A stretch of DNA of 64,000 bases, from positions 744,001-808,000 of the forward strand of contig NZ_SACM01000001.1 of assembly GCF_004004565.1 (NCBI RefSeq). Reading direction: 5' to 3'. Shown here piece after piece: positions 9,803 through 16,327 of this stretch (the stretch's first letter is position 1; each line of letters begins with the position of its first letter). The notes under the pieces were generated by a model. The model worked only from the letters and a program-made list of their open reading frames with translations, had not been told where the DNA came from and searched no databases. A program made the position numbers and the translations under genes. This DNA is from Inhella crocodyli (GTDB lineage Bacteria; Pseudomonadota; Gammaproteobacteria; Burkholderiales; Burkholderiaceae_C).

Positions 9803-10306
9803 ATGCGCACCGGCGACGACGTCCCCACCCACACCGGGCATCCCCACCTGGGTCCAGGCGCCGTCGCTTGGGTCTTGACGCTGAGCCTGGTCGGGCTGGG
9901 CCTGGCGCTGGCCCTTCACGAGTCCGATTGGCAAGCCTGGCGGGCTTGGCAAGAGCGGCCGGTGGACTGGGAAGGCACGATGCAAAGGGCTGCCCAGGGG
10001 TTGGGCATCGATCGCGCCGTGGCCTGTGGTGTGGCGGTGTACCCGGGCGACGACGCGGCCCAGTCCCAGTGGGTGGCGGTGCGCCGTTGCGAGGACCACC
10101 AGGCCGAACGGGGGCAAGCGCACTGGTCGGTGCACGAGGTCCGGGGAGGCATCGACACCCACGGGTGGCGGCTCAAGATCCATGCCGCCGACGGTCGCCG
10201 GTGCCATGCCAGCCTGACGAACTTTTCCCCGTCACGCGCCGAGATCCGCGACGCCTTGGGTCGGCTCACCTGGCAGTGCGATCCACGCCAGGGCGACGGC
10301 GCTTAG
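9803..10306 (+). CDS. Hypothetical single-pass membrane protein
   Basis: A 167-residue protein that I do not recognise. Residues about 18-40 form one hydrophobic segment (GAVAWVLTLSLVGLGLALAL), so the rest is probably periplasmic. Cysteines occur in RAVACGV, RRCED, GRRCHAS and WQCDP and could form disulphides. The ATG at 9803 is the first plausible start after the preceding terminator; the reading frame is open further upstream only because repeat DNA lacks stops in several frames. It follows the giant gene on the same strand but beyond a strong terminator, so it probably has its own promoter. Amino-acid composition looks protein-like, but a role in the secretion system is only guilt by proximity. 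Confidence 0.6.
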   Translation: MRTGDDVPTHTGHPHLGPGAVAWVLTLSLVGLGLALALHESDWQAWRAWQERPVDWEGTMQRAAQGLGIDRAVACGVAVYPGDDAAQSQWVAVRRCEDHQAERGQAHWSVHEVRGGIDTHGWRLKIHAADGRRCHASLTNFSPSRAEIRDALGRLTWQCDPRQGDGA

Positions 10307-10335
10307 GTGGGCTTGGGGCGGACTTGGGGCGGTGG

Positions 10336-11151
10336 TCAGCGCGGCCGGCGCGTGGCCTGGGCCAGCACGCTGGCGCTGAGCGCGTCGAACTGCTGCAGGT
10401 ACTCGCCCGAGCCCGTGTCGCGCCAGGCCCGCTTGAGGGCCTCCATCGCGATCAACTGCTCGCGAAACGGGGACAGCATGCTGAACCAGGGCACGGCAAA
10501 GGGGCTGAGCGCGGCGACGCGGTAGTCGCCGCCCCAGCACAGCAGCGACGCAAAGCCCTCGCCCACGAAGACCTTGCGCTGCGCACCGCCGCCGTAGCTG
10601 GTGGCGGCGCTCAAGGCCTCGCGCATCGGGCCCTCGCCCTGCGCGATCAGCACCTCCACCCAGGCCAGCCACTGGCGCCAGAAGCGGGGGGTGGCCACCA
10701 GGTAGTTCGAGAACACGGCCACGCGGCTGTCCATGACCACCTTGTTCAGGTCCACCGGCACCCCGGCCTGCAAAAGCACCGATTGGGCCACGGCCAGGTA
10801 GCCGGGGTTGAAGGCCTCGCCGCCGTGGAAGACGCTGCGAAAGGCCATGTGCACGTCGGGCTGGGGCGAAAACAGGCAGACCTCGGCCTGCGGATGGGCC
10901 GCCGCGAAGGCGCGCACCTCGGCGGCGCCCAAGCCGGTCTTTTGCCGGAACTTGGGGCTGAAAAAGCCGTACAGCGCGCCCTCGTCCATCGGCTGGGCGC
11001 GCAGCCAGTGGGCGATGGGCCACAGCTCGTACCAATCGGGCCGGGGGTTGGCGCGGTTGTCCAGCAGGGTGAAGCCGGGCTCCATCGCGGCCGCGGTGGC
11101 CTCGCTGTAGCCGATGTGCAGCAGGTGCACGGGGCGGGGGCTAGCGCTCAT
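10336..11151 (-). CDS. Unrecognised protein of the glycosylation cluster
   Basis: A 271-residue soluble protein, no signal peptide or membrane segment. The start at 11151 is chosen because MSASPRPVHLLHIGYSE begins compact, conserved-looking sequence, whereas the upstream in-frame extension is low-complexity. Notable stretches are YELWPIAHWLR, LYGFFSPKF, SPQPDVHM and YGGGAQRKVFVGEGFAS. It is rich in Trp, Phe and Tyr, as sugar-handling enzymes often are. It is the last of three same-strand genes after the methyltransferase and the GT2-like glycosyltransferase, separated from the latter by 155 bases. A sugar-transfer or sugar-modification role is inferred only from that position. I cannot assign a family with confidence. 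Confidence 0.75.
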   Translation of the reverse strand: MSASPRPVHLLHIGYSEATAAAMEPGFTLLDNRANPRPDWYELWPIAHWLRAQPMDEGALYGFFSPKFRQKTGLGAAEVRAFAAAHPQAEVCLFSPQPDVHMAFRSVFHGGEAFNPGYLAVAQSVLLQAGVPVDLNKVVMDSRVAVFSNYLVATPRFWRQWLAWVEVLIAQGEGPMREALSAATSYGGGAQRKVFVGEGFASLLCWGGDYRVAALSPFAVPWFSMLSPFREQLIAMEALKRAWRDTGSGEYLQQFDALSASVLAQATRRPR

Positions 11152-11159
11152 GCCCAAGC

Positions 11160-11306
11160 GCGATGTCGCAACCGCGCACGACGTGTCCGTCCGAGCGCCG
11201 GGCCGCCCCAAGCCAACGCGCCCAGCGCCGCTGGCCAGTCGCACGGGCCGGCGGCGCCGTCCCCTCGGGGGACCGCCCCAGGCGAACCTTGGGCGAGGGG
11301 CTCATG
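11160..11306. repeat. Possible dispersed intergenic element of Burkholderiales type
   Basis: The 155-base gap is extremely GC-rich and holds a near-palindrome (GTCCCCTCGGGGGAC, about 11260-11275) together with stretches such as CTTGGGGCGGCCCGGCGCTC on the minus strand. From memory this resembles interspersed intergenic sequence common in Comamonadaceae genomes. Only one copy is visible in this window. An alternative is a 54-codon small ORF on the minus strand (11305 to 11141) that starts one base after the glycosyltransferase stop, but its composition does not look protein-like. Confidence 0.35.
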
Positions 11307-11975
11307 TCAATCTCCCCATTTGGCGAAGTACTTGGGCAACTCGGCGCGCCAAGCGGCCGAGAAGTTGCCCGCGCTGGCGTGCGTCACGGCCAGGGGCCAG
11401 GTGCCCAGGCGCAGCCCGGCGGCGCGGGCGCTGCGGCAAAAGTCCAGGTCGTAGAGGTGGAACTGGAAGCGTGGGTCGAAGGCCACCCCCGTGGCGCGCA
11501 GGCGGTCCACGCGGGCGGCCAGCAGCAAGCCGTCCAACAGCTCGCAGTCGGCGGGCGCCGGGCCAAAACGGGTGACGTGGGCGTCGGCGCCGTGGGCCAC
11601 GGTGCCGCTGAGCTGCTCGATCGCGTCCCAGGTGCCGCGGTCGTCGACAAAGCCCCAGCCGGGCTGCAGGGGCAGGCGCCGGCGGTTGCCCGCGATGCCG
11701 ACCACGTCGTAGCGCTGCAGCGCCTCGGTCAGGCGGTCGACCACGTGGTAGTCGTCGAAGCCCACGTCGTCGTGCACGAAGACCACCAAGTCGTCGTCGG
11801 CGCACTGCGCCATGCCGGCGTTGTAGACCGCCGGCAGCCCTGCGCGGTTCTCGAAGGCCACGACGGCGCGCAGGCGGGCCTCGAACTGCAGGCGCTGCAG
11901 GCTGCGCCCGAGCAAGGTGCCGGCACCGAACTCGGCCGCCGTGGCCCGCGTGGCGCTGACGAGGACGACGCCCAT
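11307..11975 (-). CDS. GT2-like (GT-A fold) glycosyltransferase
   Basis: A 222-residue protein predicted to transfer a sugar from a nucleotide donor in the cytoplasm. The pattern fits the GT-A-like 'glycosyltransferase like family' (Pfam Glyco_tranf_2_5 type): NRAGLPAVYNAG, then the metal-site-like DDDLVVFVHDDVGFDDY around residues 62-79, and later FQFHLYDLDFCRSARAAGL and an AVTHASAGNF segment. It is short for a GT2 enzyme. It starts two bases after the stop of the methyltransferase, so the two are translationally linked. Given the Ser/Thr-ladder substrate and the GT41 gene nearby, it may extend the first O-linked sugar; donor and acceptor are unknown. Confidence 0.8.
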   Translation of the reverse strand: MGVVLVSATRATAAEFGAGTLLGRSLQRLQFEARLRAVVAFENRAGLPAVYNAGMAQCADDDLVVFVHDDVGFDDYHVVDRLTEALQRYDVVGIAGNRRRLPLQPGWGFVDDRGTWDAIEQLSGTVAHGADAHVTRFGPAPADCELLDGLLLAARVDRLRATGVAFDPRFQFHLYDLDFCRSARAAGLRLGTWPLAVTHASAGNFSAAWRAELPKYFAKWGD

Positions 11976-11977
11976 GC

Positions 11978-12646
11978 TCAAGCCGGCCGCAGGCGGAACA
12001 CGTACTGGATGGGGGTGGCGTCCTGCTGCGCCTGCGCCGGGTCCAGGCCGAAGGCACTGGCAAAGGCGCCCACCGCCGCCAGGGCTTGGGCCTGCTGCGG
12101 CGCGGGCACCTGGCGCGACACGCCGGCTTCGACCCGCCAGCCGGTGCTGGCGAACATCTCCAGCATGGTTTGGCGCGTGAACCAGCGGATGTGGGTGCGG
12201 TCCATCAGGCCTTGGTCTTCGTAGCGGAACTGGCCGCTGAGCAGGCGCCACTGCACGCTCCAGTGCTGGGCGTTGGGGATGCAAGTGACCAGGCTGCCGT
12301 CGGCGTCGATGCGCTCGCGGATGCGGCTGAGCATGCGCCAAGGGTCGCGCAGGTGCTCCAAGCAGTCGCCGAACACCCAGCAGTCGCTGGGGAACAGGTC
12401 GGCCAAGGCGGCATCGTCGAGCTGCTCCACGTCGGCGGCAAAGGCCCGCTGGCAATGGGCGGCGGCGCGCGCGGCGTAGTCGGGGTCGATGTCGATGCCC
12501 ACGTAATGGCTGTCCGGGTGCTGGCTGCGCCAGGCGCGCGCCATGGCCCCGTTGGCACAACCGACCTCCACGATGCGGCGGCTGCCAGCCGGGATGTGGG
12601 CCAGCAGGTCGAGGTTGACGTTGTCGTGCGCAGGGGTTTGCTTCAT
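11978..12646 (-). CDS. Class I SAM-dependent methyltransferase
   Basis: A 222-residue Rossmann-fold methyltransferase of the Methyltransf_11/23 type. Motif I is IVEVGCANGAMARAW (about residues 24-38), motif II includes YVGIDIDPDYA, and the post-motif region WVFGDCLEHLRDPW matches small-molecule or sugar methyltransferases. The start at 12646 gives MKQTPAHDNVNLDLL directly before motif I; an upstream in-frame ATG at 12748 would add a low-complexity tail that crosses the divergent promoter region, so it is less likely. It is first of the three-gene minus-strand group and two bases from the glycosyltransferase. Methylation of a glycan end is a reasonable but unproved role. Confidence 0.85.
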   Translation of the reverse strand: MKQTPAHDNVNLDLLAHIPAGSRRIVEVGCANGAMARAWRSQHPDSHYVGIDIDPDYAARAAAHCQRAFAADVEQLDDAALADLFPSDCWVFGDCLEHLRDPWRMLSRIRERIDADGSLVTCIPNAQHWSVQWRLLSGQFRYEDQGLMDRTHIRWFTRQTMLEMFASTGWRVEAGVSRQVPAPQQAQALAAVGAFASAFGLDPAQAQQDATPIQYVFRLRPA

Positions 12647-12777
12647 GCCGTGGGCGCGAGAGGCCGAGGAGGCCGAACCATAGCCGTTCAATGCAGTCGG
12701 AGATCCCGAAAAAAGCCCGGGGGTCGGCCGCCAGCCGTTATCGTTCATCGCTGCCCGGTCAACGCCCCCACGAGGAC

Positions 12778-13686
12778 ATGAACGCTGTGATGCCCAACGC
12801 TCTCCGGTCCCGGCCCGCCCGCTGGCGCGCTTGCCGAGGCGTCGCCTTCGGCCTGGTGGCCCTGTGCGTCGCCGCGGCGGCGCAGGCCCGATGCAGCCGC
12901 CCGCTGCAGGCCCCGGTGGCGCCCATCGGCCTGGGGGTGACGGTGGACGCCGGCCAAGTGGGCGGCGTGTACCCTACGGTGCTGCGCGAGTGGGCGGTCC
13001 AGCAAGGCTGCGAGCTGCAATTCAGCCCGGTGCCGCGGGCCCGCCAAGAGCTGTTGCTCGAGAACGGCCACGCCGACCTGATGATCCCTGCCAGCCGCAG
13101 CAGCCGCCGCGACGCCTGGGGCGACTTCGTGCCGCTGCTGCAGGCCCGCCCGGCCGCCATCAGCCTGGGCGGCCGCCGGCTCTACCTGAGCGACCTGGAC
13201 CAGGTGCTGGCCCGCAAGGAACTGCGGCTGGCGGTCGTGCGGGGCTTCGACTTTGGCGAGCGCTACCGCGAGGTGCTGGCGCAACTGCGGCAGGCCGGGC
13301 GCTTGGTGGAGGAGGTCGATGCCGTGGCCGTGGCCCGCGTGCTGCAGGCGGGCATGGCCGACCTGACGGTGATGACGCCCACCATCATGTGGGGCGCCTT
13401 GCAAGGCGACGATCGCATCAGCCCGCTCGCCGACCAGTTGCGCGTGGACGCGCTGCAGGACTTCGATTGGTCGGAAACGGGGGTCTACCTGTCGCGGCAA
13501 GCCCTGGCCGAGCCCGACCGACGCCACCTGATGCAGATGTTCCGCGACCCCCGCCTGTCGCAGCGCGTGTGGACCTTGACGGTCGAGGCCTACGCCGGCT
13601 TGCCGCTGGAGGGTTGGATGCGCCCGGTGCCGACCCCGCCGCTCAGCGCAGCAAAGCCGTCACGCCGCGGCCCATCGAGCCCATGA
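12778..13686 (+). CDS. Periplasmic solute-binding (SBP family 3-like) protein
   Basis: A 302-residue exported protein. The ATG at 12778 has a GAGG five bases upstream; a second ATG at 12790 is possible. A signal peptide runs to about residue 38 (hydrophobic VAFGLVALCVAAAAQA). The mature part resembles bacterial extracellular solute-binding family 3: LGVTVDAGQVGGVYPTVLRE, then NGHADLMIPASRS, then a short region before the C-terminus. No ABC permease or ATPase is adjacent, so it may be a sensor-type or orphan binding protein. It faces the methyltransferase group divergently, and its 3' end overlaps the convergent TolC-like gene by 44 bases. Confidence 0.75.
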   Translation: MNAVMPNALRSRPARWRACRGVAFGLVALCVAAAAQARCSRPLQAPVAPIGLGVTVDAGQVGGVYPTVLREWAVQQGCELQFSPVPRARQELLLENGHADLMIPASRSSRRDAWGDFVPLLQARPAAISLGGRRLYLSDLDQVLARKELRLAVVRGFDFGERYREVLAQLRQAGRLVEEVDAVAVARVLQAGMADLTVMTPTIMWGALQGDDRISPLADQLRVDALQDFDWSETGVYLSRQALAEPDRRHLMQMFRDPRLSQRVWTLTVEAYAGLPLEGWMRPVPTPPLSAAKPSRRGPSSP

Positions 13687-15046
13687 CGGCCACGGCCTGC
13701 TGGGCGTCGTAGAGCGCGTTGATCTGGGCCACGCGCAGGCTGTAGTAATCGGCCTCCGCGCCCATCACGTCGAAGAGCGATCGACGCCCCAGTTGCTGCC
13801 ACTGCTGCAGGGTGGCCGCGCGCAACTGCTGGCTGGCGCGCAGCAACTCGGCAATCCGCTTGGCGCGGTCCAGGCTGTTGCCGGCGGCCTCGTGGATTTC
13901 GGTGAGGCGCCAGGTCTTGGCGTCCAGGGCTTCGTCGCGCTGCGCGTTGGCGGCCTCGGCCCGGCGGCGGGCGGCGCTCAGTTGGGGCTCGTCGGTGGCG
14001 CGCCACAGCGGCACGGTGACCTGCACGCCGCCGATGTAGTCCACCCGCCGTCCGTTGCCCGCTGCGGCGTTGGCGCTGCCCAGCCAGCTCACCTGGGGCT
14101 TTTGTCCGGCGGCGGTGGCCTCGGCCAGGCGCTGCGCGGCCAGGGCCTGGGCGGTGGCGGCACCGACATCGGGGGCGGCCAACAGGTCTTTCTGCAGCAG
14201 GCCCAAATCGGGCAGTTGCGCCAGCACCGCCGAAAGGCTGCCCACCGGCGGCAGCGGATCGCCCACCAAGCGGCGCAGCCGCGTCTCGTTGCTCTTGAGC
14301 AGGTCCTGCGTGGTGGCCAGCGCCAACTCGGCCTGCTGCTGGTTCTTCTGCGCCTGCACCAGCTCGCTGGCGCGCCCCGGGTCGAGCTGGGTGATCGTCT
14401 GCAGGGCCTCGACCAAGCAGGCCATCTTGCGCACGTACTGGCCGTAGACCTGCGATTGCAGGCTGTAGCGGCTGCGGTCCAGGCTCAGGCTCACGGCCTG
14501 CAGGGCCACCTGCTCGGCGGCGTTGGCGCGGCCCGCGGCGGCGGCTTCGCCCAGTTGCCGGCGCCACTCGACCAATTGCTTCTGGCGGCCCCAATCCCAC
14601 AGCGGCCCGCCGATCTGCAAGGCGGCGCGGGCTTCAACGCCGCTGGAGAGGTTCACGCCGTTCAAGTGGCTGCCGCCGTAGCCCCCGGTCAGGTTGAGCT
14701 GCATCTGGGGCAGGCTGGCGGCCTGGGCGTCGCGCAGGTCGTCCCGGGCCGCGGCCTCCAGCAGTTGCGCCACGTTGACGCTGCGGCTGCGCTGCACGGC
14801 GCTGTCGGCCACCTGGAGGAGGTAGGCGCGGGGGTCGCTCTGCGCCTGCACCGCCTGGGCCGGGTTGGCCGCACCCGCCGCAGCGGGGCGCAGGGCCTCG
14901 TCGTCGCCGCCGCAGCGCACGCCGCTCGGGGCGGCGGGGGCCACGGGCACCGCCGGTGGCGCCTTGGGCTTTTTCTTGGCCGCGCGCTGGGCGTGGGCGG
15001 GCCCCAGGGCCAGGCACAGGCTGAGCATCAACAACAAGGCACGCAT
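13643..15046 (-). CDS. TolC-like outer-membrane factor of type I secretion
   Basis: A 467-residue protein. The start at 15046 gives a classical signal peptide (MRALLLMLSLCLALGPAHA). A Lys/Pro/Ala-rich linker follows, and the rest shows the two-fold heptad-rich coiled-coil pattern of outer-membrane efflux proteins, with VEARAALQIGGPLWDWGR and the second-half equivalent VQVTVPLW about 220 residues later. It would form the trimeric channel-tunnel that receives substrate from the ABC transporter and fusion protein encoded immediately upstream. It is the last gene of that minus-strand operon, 90 bases after the fusion-protein stop. The cargo is most likely the giant repeat protein. Confidence 0.88.
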   Translation of the reverse strand: MRALLLMLSLCLALGPAHAQRAAKKKPKAPPAVPVAPAAPSGVRCGGDDEALRPAAAGAANPAQAVQAQSDPRAYLLQVADSAVQRSRSVNVAQLLEAAARDDLRDAQAASLPQMQLNLTGGYGGSHLNGVNLSSGVEARAALQIGGPLWDWGRQKQLVEWRRQLGEAAAAGRANAAEQVALQAVSLSLDRSRYSLQSQVYGQYVRKMACLVEALQTITQLDPGRASELVQAQKNQQQAELALATTQDLLKSNETRLRRLVGDPLPPVGSLSAVLAQLPDLGLLQKDLLAAPDVGAATAQALAAQRLAEATAAGQKPQVSWLGSANAAAGNGRRVDYIGGVQVTVPLWRATDEPQLSAARRRAEAANAQRDEALDAKTWRLTEIHEAAGNSLDRAKRIAELLRASQQLRAATLQQWQQLGRRSLFDVMGAEADYYSLRVAQINALYDAQQAVAVMGSMGRGVTALLR

Positions 15047-15136
15047 GGCGACGGGTCCGGAGGACGGAAAGCGACAGGCGTTACTGCACCACGCCAAGCC
15101 CCCGGCCTGTGCGCCGAAAAACAGGGCTTTGCGCCC

Positions 15137-16327
15137 TCACCTCTCGCGCAGCGCTTCTTGGCTCTTGAGCATCGGCCGCAACAGCACGCTGAGCACCGAG
15201 CGCTGGCCGGTCTTGATCTCGACCGTGGCGGCCATGCCGGGGATCAGCGGGGCCGGCTCGCCCCGCACCGGCTTGAGGGTGTTGCGGTCGGCCACCACCA
15301 GCACGCGGTAGTAGCTCGCGTCGGGGTTTTTGTCCGGGTCGCCAAAGGCGTCGGGGCTGATGTAGTTGACCTTGGCGTGCAGACCGCCGTAGAGGCTGTA
15401 GTCGTAGCCCGAGAGCTTGACCTCGGCCGCTTGGTCGAGCGTGACGAAGCCCACGTCCTTGGGCTTGACCCGGGCCTCGACGATGACGCGCCCGCCGATG
15501 GGCGCGATCTCCATGATGGGCGCGCCCGAGGTGACCACGCCGCCGACGGTGTTGACCTTGATGCTCTTGACGACGCCCGCCACCGGGCTGGTGAGCGTGG
15601 TGCGCTTGAGCTGGTCTTGGCGAACGACCATCTGCTCTTCGATCACCGCCAGCTCGTTCTTGACCTTCACCAGTTCGGCGGCGGCATCTTGGCGAAAGCG
15701 GCTCAGCTGCTGGCTGCGGCTGGCCTGCAACTCGCTGACCTGGCGCGTCAGGCGCATGACCTCGACATTGCTCATCAGGCCCTGCTGGGCCATTTGGCGC
15801 GCCATCGCCAGCTCGCGCTCCACCAGGCCGATGGAGCGGCTCAAGCCCGCCAGGCCGTCGTCCAAGGCGCGGCGGCGGGCCTCGAAGCTCTCGCGCTCGG
15901 CCTGCTGGAAGCGTGGGCCCTCTTTCAGCTCGGGCGGGAAGCTCAGGGCCGTGCCGTTGGCCTCGGCGCTCAGCCGGGCGGCGGTGGCCATGAGCGCCAG
16001 GCGCCGCAAAGCGCCCTCGTTCTCGGCCGCCTCCACGCGGGTTGGGTCGAGGCGCACCAGCTCCTGGCCGGCGACGACTTGCTGGCCCTCGCGCACCAAC
16101 AATTCGCCCAAGAGCCCCGGCTCCAGGCTGGCGATGACCTGTTCTTTGCCGTCGGGCACCAGGCGGCCTTCGGCGCGCGCCACCTCGTCGACCTGCGCCC
16201 AAGCGGCCCAGCCGATGAAGCAGACCACGAAGGCGATCATCAGGTAGAGCGCCCAGGTGGCCTTGGGCAGGGCCTCGGCCGTTTGCGCGGCCTGCAGGCT
16301 GCTCAGGTACTGGCGCTCGTCGCTCAT
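15137..16327 (-). CDS. HlyD-family membrane-fusion protein of type I secretion
   Basis: A 396-residue periplasmic adaptor. One N-terminal membrane anchor (about residues 24-44, ALYLMIAFVVCFIGWAAWAQ) follows a short cytoplasmic tail. A lipoyl half-motif (VIASLEPGLLGELLVREGQQV) and its partner (LTSPVAGVVKSIKVNTVGGVV) flank a long alpha-helical hairpin, and beta-barrel domains close the C-terminus. Its ATG overlaps the ABC transporter's stop by four bases (ATGA), showing translational coupling. It would bridge the inner-membrane transporter to the TolC-like protein next in the operon. The length is normal for the LapC/HlyD group. Confidence 0.92.
   Translation of the reverse strand: MSDERQYLSSLQAAQTAEALPKATWALYLMIAFVVCFIGWAAWAQVDEVARAEGRLVPDGKEQVIASLEPGLLGELLVREGQQVVAGQELVRLDPTRVEAAENEGALRRLALMATAARLSAEANGTALSFPPELKEGPRFQQAERESFEARRRALDDGLAGLSRSIGLVERELAMARQMAQQGLMSNVEVMRLTRQVSELQASRSQQLSRFRQDAAAELVKVKNELAVIEEQMVVRQDQLKRTTLTSPVAGVVKSIKVNTVGGVVTSGAPIMEIAPIGGRVIVEARVKPKDVGFVTLDQAAEVKLSGYDYSLYGGLHAKVNYISPDAFGDPDKNPDASYYRVLVVADRNTLKPVRGEPAPLIPGMAATVEIKTGQRSVLSVLLRPMLKSQEALRER

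Noticed and set aside
11141-11305. 54-codon small gene after the GT2-like glycosyltransferase
   Set aside because: The start is well placed, one base after the stop, but the composition is Arg/Gly/Ala-rich and the DNA looks like a non-coding intergenic element. Kept only as an alternative reading.
10232-13527. Additional long minus- and plus-strand frames over the glycosylation genes
   Set aside because: They give Arg/Ala/Pro-rich translations with no motifs, while the chosen frames show clear glycosyltransferase, methyltransferase and binding-protein features.
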